From Chondrus crispus (lineage: Eukaryota; Rhodophyta; Florideophyceae; Gigartinales; Gigartinaceae), in NCBI RefSeq assembly GCF_000350225.1, contig NW_005179262.1, positions 22,156 to 86,155 of the forward strand: a stretch of 64,000 nucleotides of DNA, in the 5' to 3' direction. The notes beneath the pieces were generated by a model. It had not been told where the DNA came from. It saw nothing but the letters and a program-made list of their open reading frames with translations, and did no database searches. Positions 22,114-33,721 of this stretch are shown here, in pieces; within the stretch, counting starts at the first letter, position 1, and every line of letters begins with the position of its first letter. Made by a program: the position numbers and the translations under genes.

Positions 22114-22122
22114 GAGGGGAGG
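22114..22122 (+). promoter_or_regulatory. Polypurine tract, copia copy C
   Basis: GAGGGGAGG between the pol stop and the LTR start TATTGC at 22123. Confidence 0.8.
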
Positions 22123-23375
22123 TATTGCAAATGTGCGACCACGTGCTGTTATCCGGAAAGTGCAAAATCGAGCGACACGTGTACATGACTCGACGGTCCG
22201 GACCTTCACCCTATATCACCACATGATACGTGTAAATTCTCAGATTTTGGGGTTCTGGGGACGAAAGTGGACTTTTGGAGGGTTATGCAAATTTGCATAA
22301 ATACCGAAATTTTGCATTTGGCCCGAACCGTTATAGAGGGCTACACAGGCAATGCTGCAAATCTATTGGGTGTCGGTTCGAATGCTGCAATTCTATTGGT
22401 CTGTTATTGTCCACTTATATGCAGTCATGCTGGTGATATATCTTGAATGATCGGTATACGTTTTAATTACACCATTTCGGCGGTTTCAAGTTGTTCACCA
22501 TGGTTGTAATGGGTAATTACGGGTGGCCTTGGCGCTGCACACTTGTGTGCGGTGTACAAATGTACACATTGCCAGGTTGCTGCGTTTACGTACACTTGTA
22601 CACGTCGCCTACATACGGTCCGGCTCGTGTCCGAGTACAGTACATGTGAATTAAAAGTACAACAAGTATTTCTCGCAAGAGACATGTACTTACGTGAGTA
22701 TTCAGTGTACGCGTCACGCTGTATGTGACCCTTGCATCAGCATGGGCCGTTGTACTACACTCTCGTCAGCATGCCACGTTGTACTGTGCTCTCGTTATGG
22801 TGCGCCGTTGGATGCAAGTTGATGACAGTACTCGTGTGATTCACATCGGATATCACGTGAGATGTTTAGAAAGTCTGGATGCACATTATTGCTACCCGTC
22901 ATAGTTGTCTGGCAGTGTGTACCGAAATTAGTAAGGTACGAAACAAGGGCATGTATGGGGACTGAGATATGACAGGACTTTGCGTTGTTGGAAATAGAGA
23001 GATGCCAAGTTGTTCATTGTGCAAGAATATATTCTGTCATGTCTGGATGCAGATTAGTAAGGTGTGAAACGATTGCATGCATAGGGCCATGGTTTACAGT
23101 CACTAGAAATGTGTAGAAACTGTTGTGCACTGATAGTCAATAGTCAATTCGTAAGGTGGAAATAGAACAGTGTGGACGGGCCAGAAGAGGACCGCGCTTG
23201 GTCGCGCATATGGTGAGTACGGTTTACCAGGTGCCAAAGTAATGGGATAGTGTAACACTCAAAGTGTATAAGTATCGCCGAAAGACGGCTCCCAGTAAAC
23301 CTCGGTACCAACTCCTTCACTCACACACATCAACCTGCCCTCCTTCTTTCCCTTGCCCCTCCGAACCTGCCATTA
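22123..23375 (+). repeat. LTR-A, 3' LTR of copia copy C
   Basis: Full length at 1253 bp, from TATTGC to CCATTA. In the variable patch it matches the inverted 5' LTRs of the array (GGGTGTCGGTTCGAATG) rather than the array's 3' LTRs. The right flank (CATGG at 23376) is LINE sequence, so CATGG is the predicted target duplication at the unseen left end of copy C. Confidence 0.85.
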
Positions 23376-24397
23376 CATGGGCATCAGGGCAAGGGATGAC
23401 TTCGAGCATACCCAAGTGTCATGTCTTGGAACCAGGCAACAGTACCGCGGCAAGTTCGTACGAGCTCGCTGGATCTCACATCGAGGTGACTGCCGCCGCT
23501 TTATACCTGGGTGTGACACTTCAACATGACACTGTTGGCGTCCAGAAAAGCGTTGAACGAGCACGCTCGGCTTACAAACGGATTAATGTTCTGTGTGCAG
23601 CCGGCTTCCATCGCAAGTCGTCCTCGAGCTTCCAGCTTATCAACATCTGTCGCACATATGTTTATCCACTGGCAGACTATGCCATGCATCTCGTTCCTAC
23701 ATCCGGCACTCCGGGTCACGGATGCAGGGAACTCGTTGAAGCACTCAACTAGCTCGATCACCGTGTTGCAGAATACGCTCTAGGATGCATCCAAAAGGAA
23801 CCACAGAAAATGCATCCATTGGAAGTTGTTGTCGGCGGTCGCCTGCCACGACATTTGAAGATCGCTAAGCTTCCGAATTGACAGCAGCGACCCCGCATTC
23901 GTCTGGCAGGACTGGCTTGAAGACTGAAGAAACGTGCTACGCTTCTACGACGGGACCTGAGGGCCCGAGCAGATCCAAGGAACCTTCAAGTGTACCGGTC
24001 TCATCCTGCAAGTCCTACAGACTTGTCACAGAGAGGTCTAAACCGCATATGGAACCAGCTCTGCAATCGAAGAGTTCGAAAGATACCGGTCCCTGACAAG
24101 GGGCTATTGCCGATTCTGCATGAGAAGGACGCTGCAGTACGGGACAGTGGCATCAGGTATTACACGGGTGCATTTCCCAGTCTGCGTGAAGTATTGAGAG
24201 AGGTACTCGGTAGTACTGCATACGAGGAGGGCAAAAGAAGACTCCAGGCCGGCATGGGTGCGATGGTTCGGTCGTATCGTTTGCGAAAACGCACGATCGA
24301 AGTGCTAAGGCAGTTCGTAAGTATCGAGAAAGAACATCGAGTCGTAGGATCCTCGGATCGAAGAATACTTCGCAAGAGGCGACGAATATCATCATAG
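23376..24397 (+). pseudogene. Non-LTR retrotransposon (LINE) RT C-terminal remnant
   Basis: One reading frame runs from the LTR junction to TAA at 24397, broken by three in-frame stops (TAG 23750-23752, TGA 23879-23881, TGA 23918-23920). The first part, with YLGVTLQHDTVGVQKSVERA, a following Arg-rich helix region and YVYPLADYAMHLVP, matches the thumb and region after the palm of LINE reverse transcriptases. The catalytic palm lies upstream and has been replaced by the copia insertion. The rest (LNRIWNQL, GMGAMVRSYRLRKR) is family-specific. LINE assignment rests on motif shape, without a database search. Confidence 0.55.
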
Positions 24398-24701
24398 ACA
24401 ACAGGACAAATATGTGGACAAAACTGTTCACAGTGTCCACAGTGATTGCATTATAGCATGTAGACGTACTCTCTTGCCACAACAGTAATAGTCCAAATGG
24501 ACTTAGTACTTAGGACACCGAGGCGTCTCTAAGTAAATTGTTTCATTTCGAAGCCGCGGATATATGGAAAGTATTGGATCGAGGGAGATGAACCTGAAAT
24601 GTTCGATATCGAAAACACTTGTAATCTCGAGAAATGCCGCACCGCATTTTTGTGTCATGAACGGCGAGAAACCTGACAAATTTCGCTGGTTACATTTTCC
24701 C

Positions 24702-24747
24702 GTACTATTCCACCCTGTCATTACGTAATGACAGGGTGGAATAGTAC
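24702..24747. repeat. Perfect 46-bp palindrome
   Basis: Two 23-base arms with no spacer, centred on TTAC/GTAA between 24724 and 24725. Each arm reads GTACTATTCCACCCTG then TCATTAC. It lies between the LINE remnant and the unknown gene. It could be two fused inverted ends of a DNA transposon or a cruciform-forming site. I see no second copy of the arm in the window. Confidence 0.95.
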
Positions 24748-24777
24748 TTGTCCCTGAAGTACACCCTGCCTTTCGTC

Positions 24778-25865
24778 ATGCAGCCTCCATATTGTGATCA
24801 GCCATCGCGCAGGCGGTTGATTAAGCGAAAGAGCTCATCAACCGTTGTCGGAGCGCAGAACCGGCACATCAAGAGAAGGGGAAACAATAACCTTTTCAAA
24901 ACCATATTTCCCCGTGATGGTAACTCTCCGGATGGAGAAAATGACGAGCCCGGCATTCCACCCGTCACGAGACTCTCGGACATGGAAACGCAGCCACCTC
25001 CAACCGAAGAAGCAGAAAAGAGGAATGTTCTTGCTCAGGATCGTCCCCGTTCCAGAAGCCAATCTCATCCGTGTTCTGATCTCGGAAATGCCGGATCCGG
25101 GCGACGGAGGGGCTCGGCAAGAGCCAATTTACCACGAAAGGAACACGTCAGGAATCAAGAGAGAATCGAAAGAGACGAATGCCCTGATGAGCTTGCTTGT
25201 AGTAGCTCAGGAGAAGTGGCAGGGCCAAAAGTGCGCTTCTCGGGCAATCAAAGTGCAAGTACAGTACGGCCAAACCTTATTGAGAGTCGAGCAGTATCTG
25301 CCATACCCAACACAGCGGGAGCATTAAGCTCGTTTCGCCTCTTTCTGGATAACATGCAAAAGTCAGTACTTGCTCGCCTTGATATAATGGAAGGGAGCAG
25401 GAACGGTGTTCAGAGAGATCGCGAAAGTGTCAAAAAGCCCTAACAATCATTAAAGCAGATATTGGAGCAAGAACCAACACTTTATTGAAAGTCAACTCAA
25501 AGCGAACTGCAAGCACGTCTTCGAAATGGACGTCCAAAGACATCGTCGATATGGAAAACCCAACTCTGAAGTCGCAAGTGGAAAACGTTTTTTGTATATC
25601 TCTCATGTCGCAGGTTATGGCAGATTCCACTTGCTGTTTCATGGAGTACGCGTGATCCATGGGGTCAACCCTTGCCCATACCCACCTCGCAATGGCAGCA
25701 TTTCTCTATGGGCATCAAAAACACCCCACAAAAAAGACTTTAAGTCAGGCCCCACTGGCGTGCATTGTGATTTCAAATCTCGATTCGTCTGAAAATTATT
25801 CGCTGAGGGCGGAAAGCAGGTACAGAGGGATTGCATGCCTGAAAACGAGTCTCGAAGATCGTTGA
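24778..25865 (+). pseudogene. Unknown protein, N-terminal part, frame-disrupted
   Basis: From ATG at 24778 an open frame runs to TAA 25441-25443. It encodes a basic, polar protein (RRRLIKRKSS, KRRGNNN, many charged residues) and ends with a segment of helical appearance (SSFRLFLDNMQKSVLARLDIMEG). Shifting by -1 within the A5 run at 25432-25436 opens a second frame to 25865 with one internal TGA near 25651. Codon usage and composition look like one decayed gene. I do not recognise the family. An intron is possible but no convincing splice pair was found. Confidence 0.4.
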
Positions 25866-26106
25866 AAACAAGCTTTCCATCAGACGGTCATGAAATATCC
25901 CTCGCACGAGTGGAACATGGGCCAGGCTTCTCCAATGTTATGTTGCCTTTGCGAAACCCCCCGTACTGGCTGGATTCTAAGTACGTCGGAAGACATGCGT
26001 TAAAGAAAACCCGACAGTTAGTGGAGACTAAAGCAAAGCCTGATAATAGGGATGTAGACACGAAAAAGGGACGTGAAAGCCTGTACTTGCGCACACCGTA
26101 TACTCA

Positions 26107-27198
26107 ATGTCTACGGACTTCTTGAGAGAGTCACGTGTGGCGGCCACGAAACGCTTCTTCCAAGATCTGGGGTTTGCGCTTAGACCATGAGAGGCGAGTA
26201 GAGGGATACCGCAGGAGTTCGGGCAGCCTCATTTGACCTTCGAGTATCCGGAGCACCCGTTCAATTTTCGTGACTATGTGTCATCTGCGGTGACATCAAA
26301 AACCCCTGATGCAAATGTGTTAAACTTGCAGGCTCTGCAAGAAATGATGTCATCTCGACTGGAACTTGACGTTCTGGTCGATTACCATGTGATCGTGGAT
26401 GATGGCATGCTGAAGATCGGGATACAAAAGAGAGGGTTTAAGCCTGCGGAACGCAAGCAGATTTACAATACAATCAATCTTGCACGTGTTGCTGTTAACT
26501 TTTTCGTGACCATAACGCAAGGGAGAGGAATTAAAGAGTTCCTTGGGAGCCACCCTGGGTCGTTGCGAGGAGTTTACATGACTGCTTTGCTTTTTAGATG
26601 GTTCGTCCGTGGCATTATAAATGGCAATCGCCATATCGATATGCCTTCTACGTTGGCAGGGGAGACCGAGATATGCCTGCAACAAGAAAAGGGGAAATGT
26701 GTCGGACGTGTTGGACACTACCATAGAAACGATCGAGACAATGAGGATAAACTTTTTGAGGAAGAGGATGTGAGCATACAGTTTTGTGGTGAGCTAGAGG
26801 AAAGTGGAGGTGCGCCGAAAGGTCGCAAAGGGCAGTTATCCGAGGGTCAGATAGATGATGAAGATCTGAGTGAACGCGAACAAAGCGATGAGTCGCAGCA
26901 AGGGAGCACCATGATTCGGTTAAAGGTAAGGGACTTCATCCCGGGGCATTCGAAGCAGAAAGATATATTGGATGCTTACATTTTGAGAATGTCTCTAGCG
27001 CAATTTAATCAGCTCTGCACGGACTCACCCAGGAGAACTGAAATGGAGTACAACGCCGGAAACGCCCTTGATCGTCATGACAGGATCGGGGTTCATGCAA
27101 TAGCGGAAAATGATGATGATTGTGAAGATCGCTCTGATGACAGATTTGATTTTAAACATCTCCTTCATCATGAACAGGAAGGAGTCAATGAAAACTGA
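26107..27198 (+). pseudogene. Unknown protein, C-terminal part, one in-frame stop
   Basis: A frame from ATG 26107 to TGA 27198 is interrupted by a single TGA (26188-26190) after FQDLGFALRP. The longer part contains HPFNFRDYVSSAV, then a globular-looking block (LDVLVDYHVIVDDGMLKIGI; ARVAVNFFVTITQGRGIKEF), then an acidic tail. It lies in the same direction as 24778-25865, with a weaker frame (25835-26125) between them. It may be one gene of about 2.4 kb. Family unknown. The acidic/basic charge pattern would suit a nucleic-acid-associated protein, but that is only a guess. Confidence 0.4.
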
Positions 27199-28010
27199 AA
27201 AAATCGGTGGTACTGCTTGTCAGGGAGACGAACTATGGGTGTGTAAGCGCGGCTGTCTGATTCCCCGGATGCCGAGGTAGAGAAGCAAGATTGTAAAGTA
27301 GAAGACGCTCAACAGAGCATGTCTGCAATCTGTATATACCTCTCTCTAACTCTACCTACCCCGCCATTGCTTCCCTAGCGCTCATCGGCGCAATGACCCC
27401 CGCAAGGCTGCTCTACCAGCCCCTCGAATGCTGCACCTTGCCCCCCGACTCGCATTGTGCACGATTGCACGATGTCATTTGGTCCTGCGTTAGTGCGCGA
27501 CGTGGTAATAATGCGCGGGACAGAAGTTAGCCATGAAAACGTCTGGTAAATGCGAACTGACCGGATCTGTGTGTATATCGGTGGCATAACGAAGTTGCGA
27601 CAGAAGCGTTTCGCGCGCGGTGCACGACGATCGGGTGCAGCTGGGTGCAAGTTACGGGCGATGGTGCGATATTGTCTAAGGCGTTCGGAAATGTGATCTT
27701 CCGCCCGTGGAGGGTAGAACGAAAATGCGTTACGAGTTTTAATTTGCTGTTTCTACGATGGCGTCATTCCATGCTGCACGTGGCCCGGGCCGTGCGGCAC
27801 GCAAATGATCACATTTGGAAAAATCACATTTCGAAAACTTCCTATCACATGCGACGGGCTGCGTTCGCTGGTGTGTGCTTTGTACGAATCTTCAACGTGC
27901 ATGGAGTGAGGCGTGATCTACCTTGCATCCTTCTGCCTATTCCGAGAGCACCTTTCGCCATGCGGTGCGTGCGTATGAGTGAGACGCACAAACTTCGTCC
28001 CACCCTCGTT
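27199..28010. other. No supported gene
   Basis: Short frames occur on both strands, for example 27645-28052 (+), but none has a recognisable domain or neighbouring support. No LTR, inverted repeat or RNA gene was seen. Confidence 0.4.
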
Positions 28011-28947
28011 TCACAAATATCCGACATCGAACGTCGCGGTGAAGGTAGGTAGTAAACTGAAATCAAAAAGACAACCTGGGTGTGCCAACAAAATGGCGTA
28101 AACATGTGACCGACGTAGAACATTGAGTGGTTCATTCTCCACAAGTTCTTCCATAGTTCCGAGATCTTTTTCACAAAAACTCGCGTCGTTCTCGGTCGTG
28201 ATCAGGGAATCGCGTGTGTAAAGATCATGCTTGAAAAAGTACTGCAGCTCGCAGCTTTCTCGAATACCGACTTCGTCAGAGTGTTTCTTCAATGCCGGTA
28301 TTATTTTCGGGAACACAGTAGGAATTGGCTTGGTATCGAAACTGAACAGGTGGAACAGGCAGGAGCGACATGGTCCAGCCACGCTGACACATCCTCCGAG
28401 AACCAGCATGATCGTCCATAGTATACCTTGACACGTACACCAGTGCATCCTTGTATATCGGTCGAATAACGTCGTCCACGTTCTCGGAATCTGTCGAATG
28501 TCCCCCACGAGTGAAACGATGAACACACCTTAGGAGGTACCGGCTGTATTGATAAAGCTTCAGTCCTGTAAGCGTTTAGGCATACGCTCTTTTCTTCAAT
28601 ACGTGAAGCGGATCAGTCGTAGCTCGGTGAAATTCTACAACGACACCTCGCGCCTGTTCCAAAACATCTAACAAAGAGTGTTTCCCTACAATTGTTAGCT
28701 TGATAACGAGGGCCCTGCGCTGAATAAATTCACGTAGGTCCCGAAATGCTGTCATTGCCGCATCAAAAGCATAGTGCGTACTTCGCAACGGGTTCCCTAC
28801 TACCTCGTAAATGACAGCCTTAATAAACGCAAGTGAGGGCGAAGGGGGGTGCGGGGGCATGTGTATCGTTTTCGTCCATTCGTGACCCGCGCCAGTGGTC
28901 CAGCCCATCACTTTAGAAATATTGTGATGTCTATAATAGCATGGCAA
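28011..28947 (-). other. Possible unknown gene or pseudogene, minus strand
   Basis: Two consecutive minus-strand frames are protein-like: 28947-28576 (123 residues, ending LEQARGVVVEFHRA...LKKRAYA) and 28526-28011 (171 residues). In the gap an alternative frame (28479-28276, with RPIYKDALVYVSRYTMDDH) also looks protein-like. This suggests a decayed or intron-split gene. I do not recognise it. The AT-rich stretch at 28960-29110 lies upstream of the first frame. Confidence 0.25.
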
Positions 28948-29126
28948 AGACGTTTCACAAACATGAGCGATCCTGCCACTTTTTGTTTGTACGTTTAATA
29001 ACTTTTACGAAAAATTTCGGCTAACATGGCTGGTTGCATTGCTGTTATGTATATATTTATCAATTCGCAAAAATTAAATCCTTGGAACATTGAATATTAC
29101 TGTTCCTGCTTTTAGTGCCCTTGCAG

Positions 29127-29867
29127 TAGAAGGTCAGCGGGGCAAAGGGAAATCGGAGGACGGTTGACGAGGTGAAGTTGAAGGATTGGGTACGGATTTA
29201 CTTCTCGTCGCCAACTTCTGGCACTACTTATACACTTCTTCAATCCCTTACTATTCCAAATCCAGCGTGGCACAAATTCGTAAGGCACGTTTACAGCTCA
29301 CACGTTGCCTTACGAATTCAAATCAATCCTGCAAGGACTGTTTACAGCGCACACGTTGCCTTATGAATCTGAATCTCTCGTGAGGTCCTGTCCACTGTCA
29401 ATTACAACAGTGCACATTTTGCCTTACGAATTCAAAACTCGCGCAACGGTATCTTTGTGTCCTGCTGTACCCGTGCTGCACTCCATGGACGCTGTAAAAT
29501 TTTGGCACATGCCAGGCACCCGGCACCAAGGTCCTACACTTGGTCTGTAAGACTGCAGCCGTACTGTACGCGGCCGACGGTGTAATGAGGACATGTGTCT
29601 AGGTCATACACGTGTCAGACAGAGAAAATGAAACATGCTCAGATTGTACTGTACAGTGCAACCGTGTACAGATTTCACACGTGTACACGTTGGAAACCAA
29701 ACTTGCTCCGCCTGTACTGTAGAGTGCAACCGTGTACAGAAAGCACACGTGTACACGTTGAAAATCAAACTTGCTCAGCTCCTCACGCAGAGTGGTTTTG
29801 CGTTTACATGTGTCATACCTGTCGTGTTGTGTCATGCGGGTCTGCATGTGGTCTTAGAATTACAACA
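29127..29867 (-). mobile_element. LTR-B copy, internally deleted, next to gypsy RT
   Basis: It matches the solo LTR-B at 8470-9408 but lacks about 190 bases after the TATA region. Its start (TGTTGT, 29867) is joined directly to the gypsy RT frame at 29868. Its end (29127) abuts unrelated sequence, and no matching target duplication is seen. This points to a deletion or to the end of a larger lost insertion. Confidence 0.75.
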
Positions 29868-30384
29868 CGAAGGGTATTCGGTTGAAATGGTACGTCCCGC
29901 AGTGACATGTAAACGTGGTTTTTGCTCTATCCTCCTTGGCTACGGGGATTTGCCAGTAGCCGGAGTTGCAATCCAAGGTAGCGAACACCTTGGCCTCCTC
30001 GAGGGAGTCGAGACACTCGTCCATGCGAGGAATTGGGTACGTGTCTCGCACGGTAAGAGCGTTTAAGCGACGGTAGTCGACGCAAAAACGGAGGTTTCCA
30101 TCTTGCTTGGGTATGAGGACGACGGGCGTCGCCCATTCGGATTTCGATCCGGTGATCACTCCGTTAGCCAACATCTCGTCAACCCAGGCTTGTTCCGCCT
30201 TTCCGACATGTGGCCCTCCCCGATACGGTTGGCAACGAAACGGCCTAACCCCGGGGGTGAGTTCGATGCGGTGGTTTGTCACGCGGACCTCGCCCAGAGT
30301 CCCGCTACACATGCCCGCGTAAGGTAAGCATGGTGCGAACCTGCTTACGCTGGTGCGGCGGCAGGTGATAGAGGGGGACGACAT
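29868..30384 (-). pseudogene. Gypsy-2 RT N-terminal part, truncated
   Basis: The frame encodes the start of a Ty3/gypsy reverse transcriptase: HRIELTPGVRPFRCQPYR, the LRFCVDYRRLNALT motif, DTYPIPRMDECLDSL, the first catalytic Asp region FATLDCNSGYWQI, and CGTYHFNRIPF. It is then cut by LTR-B. The YxDD motif and everything downstream are absent here. The nearest homologue is the plus-strand element at 41367-42131. The linker to the protease frame at 30385-30507 is in a shifted frame. Confidence 0.85.
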
Positions 30385-30507
30385 ACATGGGATGGGAAGA
30401 CTCCAGAGTTGAGGAGGTTGCCGGAGGGGAGTTATCGTTCTGTACCGGCTGGTCCCCCTCGTAAAAGTCCGCAGCGAGAACTGCGTGTAACGGCATCGCC
30501 GTGCGGA

Positions 30508-31563
30508 TCATCGCACGAGGATAGGGGATACGAAACCAACTACTTGGTTCTTCGATAATCTCTTGGTGGCCGCTGAGAAATTGGCCACCAAGACCGGAAA
30601 CTCCTGCCACGGGGAGTGGTGAACCACTACGTTGAAAATGGAGACAATGTGCTTCGGATATAATTGCGGGTTCGGCTCTACGACCGAGAGTCCACTCCGT
30701 CCATTGGTGACGTAAACCCAAGTTCGGGTACCGGCAGGGATATCCACAGCACAGGAAAGCTTAAGCTTGGGGGAAGTACGCCCAGCTTCGGGAGAATAGT
30801 CCTGCTCCGAAGGGAGCGGAGGGTGGTCCACGGCACGAAGATCCGGTTTCCGGACAATGGGTACTTTCGTACCGTTGTCCAACTCCACGAGCTTACGCCG
30901 AAGGTAGACGGCTTCGAAAACTCGTTCGTTAAATTCACAACCCAGAATAACGGGGGCGGCCAATCGCTCACAGACGATGAAGGTACACTTCATGGTGCGG
31001 TCACCTAACCGCACCACCAGTGGTATTTGTCCGCTGGTACGCAAGGGCCGTCCATTGGCGTCTGAAATTGTCCGGACTTCGCCCGGGATGAGGAGAGACT
31101 CCCATCTTGGAGGTAACGTATCAGCCCTGACAAAATTAGATCTCGCTCCCATGTCGAGAGTGGTGAGTTGCCTCAGCAATATAGCTGGTGTCAGCCCAAG
31201 GTCAGCGTAGACCTTGTAATTTCTCCGAGACAGGGTCATCACTGTCTCGGAGGTCGGAACATCCGTCACGAGCACTGGGATGTTCTTCCGCCATGGTCGG
31301 CGTAGAGTACCTAGTCCTTCTGGATCGGGGTTATCCTGGCTAGTACGAGTATGGTTGCGGACGAGAATTCGGAGCCGCTTCTCCACTTTTGGAAGTGAGT
31401 CTTCGTCCGCCAACTTTGGCGACTGATCCGGGGCGAGGCCCGCGTTTACCTCAGCTGCTGCGGGCTGAAGTTCTCCTAGTTTTTTGGAGGTTGTCGAAAG
31501 CCGTCTGGGGGCGGAGCAGTCTTCGTACCCGTGCCTAACGCGGCGGCGGGTCGACTGTGACAA
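30508..31563 (-). pseudogene. Gypsy-2 protease region
   Basis: A 351-residue frame homologous to the protease region at 40329-41330. Shared stretches are SRRNYKVYADLG, a retropepsin core, ANGRPLRT, and FIVCERLAAPVILG (the AxLILG-like flap-distal motif). The catalytic motif reads LDMGARSNFV, while the sister element has LDTGAGPNLV. The catalytic Asp is kept but Thr is replaced by Met, which should impair a retropepsin. The frame ends with a stop and continues shifted toward RT. Confidence 0.8.
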
Positions 31564-32679
31564 CGGGATTAATTACCCGGTTGGCCTCGTAACTGAGGAG
31601 AGCAACGGCGCGGAGGTACGCGTCCGTGGGAACCCGGCCTTTCTGTGCTGTACTCAGCTTCTCGTACTGCTGTGGTACGAGGGAGACGTCCTTCACCTTC
31701 AAGTCACAGTCGGGGGCTATATGGTCCCCGACCTTGTAACAGGTGAAGCAGATGATCTGCGGTGACGGGGGCCCCGCAGGTCTCTTCGGTTGTCCCAGGA
31801 CGGCCGCACGAAGGCGGGCCTGTGGATGTTCCCCGTACGCTCCGCGACGGGTTGGTGCGGCTTGCGCCGGTCGCCATAGAAAAGCGAATCTCTATCCTTG
31901 AAGGAGGAGTCCTCCGTGGGTAGGGAAGGCATCTTCCCAGCGTTGTTTCCTTTCGTGGCGAAGTAATTTTCGGCACCCGCGGCCGTTTGGTAACTGGCGG
32001 TGGGGCCGGTCGTCGAAGACGGAACGCTATCAAGAGCGGCAAGGACCTGTTTACCAGGCACGGCCTGGCAAATTCCACCCGGCCTCCCGAGGCTGGCTGA
32101 GCTCGGAGGGCCTCCCCATGGGAGCGCGCGTGAGCCACAGTATCCTCGAACGAGGATCGCGGACGGTCCTCGTGAGTTTGCAGGACCAACGGCTTGATCG
32201 CCGGTGTGAGCCCCTCGATGAACAGGGTAGTCCTCTCGTAAGGCCATTGTACGTCGCCACATCTCCCGAGGGCGCTCAGCATCCGAGTAGCGTTCTCGGT
32301 CTCCAGTTCGCTCGGTTTTTGGCGTAATTCTCTCAGCGCGGCGAGGGCGTGCTCGATTCGAGGTTGGTCGCGTAAGTGCGCAGCAACCAGTTTACGGCTG
32401 CCGCCCAGTTCGCGATCCCTTGGGATTTGCAGTGTAACCCTCTCTGGGATTCATACGCCTCTTTTGCAGGCGAGGACAACAGATGGGGGAGAGCCATCAG
32501 GGCCATCGCCTCGGTCATGTTGGCGTTATCAAAGTTCTCCTTGCAACGCGCAAGGAAACTTATGACCCTGGTCGGGTCCCCCCGCTGAACTTTTTAATCT
32601 CCCATCACCACGAGGAGGTACTGTAACCTCTTACAGGTCGAGGCGTAGACCTTATCATCCACGGTCTGCCTCTTGTCAG
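31564..32679 (-). pseudogene. Gypsy-2 gag, N-terminally deleted
   Basis: Gag capsid codons begin immediately inside the LTR and include FLARCKENFDNANMTEAMAL and RCGDVQWPYERTTLFIEGL. The latter aligns with NRCGNVYCMEEQMTMFIEGL of the element at 39227. At least one frameshift (near 32340) and one stop occur. A zinc knuckle lies near 31712-31756 as CFTC-YKVGD-H-IAPD-C. This is CX2CX5HX4C, one residue longer than the canonical CX2CX4HX4C. The leader, primer binding site and N-terminal gag are missing. Confidence 0.75.
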
Positions 32680-33721
32680 TGTAGTGCAATGCGCCTGTCA
32701 GGAAGAGACCGCGGTCCGATGGTCCAGCAAAAGCAACAATAGCAACAAAAAGAACAACTGCCGACGGCACAGCGCTACGGAGTGTCCGACTCTCACTTCT
32801 CCGTTTAAACGAGCTTGCGACTCGTAGTAGCTCAGATCCCTGATAGGGGGGGCACAGAGAAACAGCCCGGTCCGGGATCGGTGTGGTAGAGACTTGCGAA
32901 GAGAACTGTTCGACGAGTGTGGGGTGGGGCGTGTACGTAGGTAGCCCGGTTCCACTGGGTTGTAAGGCCAATGCTCGTTGAGCTTCTTCGACATGTTTGA
33001 CGCGACAAGGCCTTCGACAGGGGCGCCGCAACGCAGCCCGACGGGATGAATTAAAGTAGCAGCGCTACACCAATGTGCCGCCCGAGGGCTCGAAACACCT
33101 TCAACAGTTCGGTCGCAACCGAGGCCGATGGCACCAACACTGGCTTGTAACACGACAAAGCCCTTCGAGGGAGACGTCGTTGCAACAGACTCCGTCGGAA
33201 AATAGGTCACAGTAGCAGCGCTACGTCAACGTGTCGCCCGATGGCCAAGACACCTACACCGGTTCGGTAGCAACCAATACCGATGGTACCAACACAAGAT
33301 AAGGGAAAATTGGTAGAATTAGAGATAGAAAAGGATAGGGAAATAACGGAAAAGGAAAGGGAACCCCCGAGCGCAAACGATAAACTAATCTGTAGTAAAA
33401 GGGAATGTCTTGTAAAAGACGGGCTTCGACAAAGGCGATATCAGACTCTGGCAACTCGGGTTACCTTTACTGACTCGTGGGTCAGAGGTCTAAGGTATGT
33501 ATCGCCGTGCCGGAGCTACTACAGTAGCTCGCGGCGCTAGATCCTAAACCTAATGTAATGTCAGCAAAATTAATGCGAACAAATTATCTAAATAAAAGTA
33601 AACAACTAAAAATTAAAACTGTGGAAGTATTCACACGTGTGTCCCCCAACCCGGACTAATTGTCATATCCAATTGTTTTCCTTTCACTTCACCCCCCTGG
33701 AAACCCCCATATTGCACTACA
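32680..33721 (-). repeat. Gypsy-2 LTR
   Basis: A 1042-bp LTR with the same 10-bp inverted termini as the nested element (TGTAGTGCAA ... TTGCACTACA). It also matches the nested element's LTR near the end, with CAACAACTGCC-type sequence and GCGCTACGGAGTGT. Its start is preceded by a polypurine tract, as for a 3' LTR. Its end (32680) is joined within ~80 bases to gag codons, without a primer binding site. Confidence 0.82.

Noticed and set aside
24702-24747. Palindrome as a transcription terminator
   Set aside because: No T-run, eukaryotic context, and arms too long and perfect. A transposon or inverted-duplication origin is more likely.
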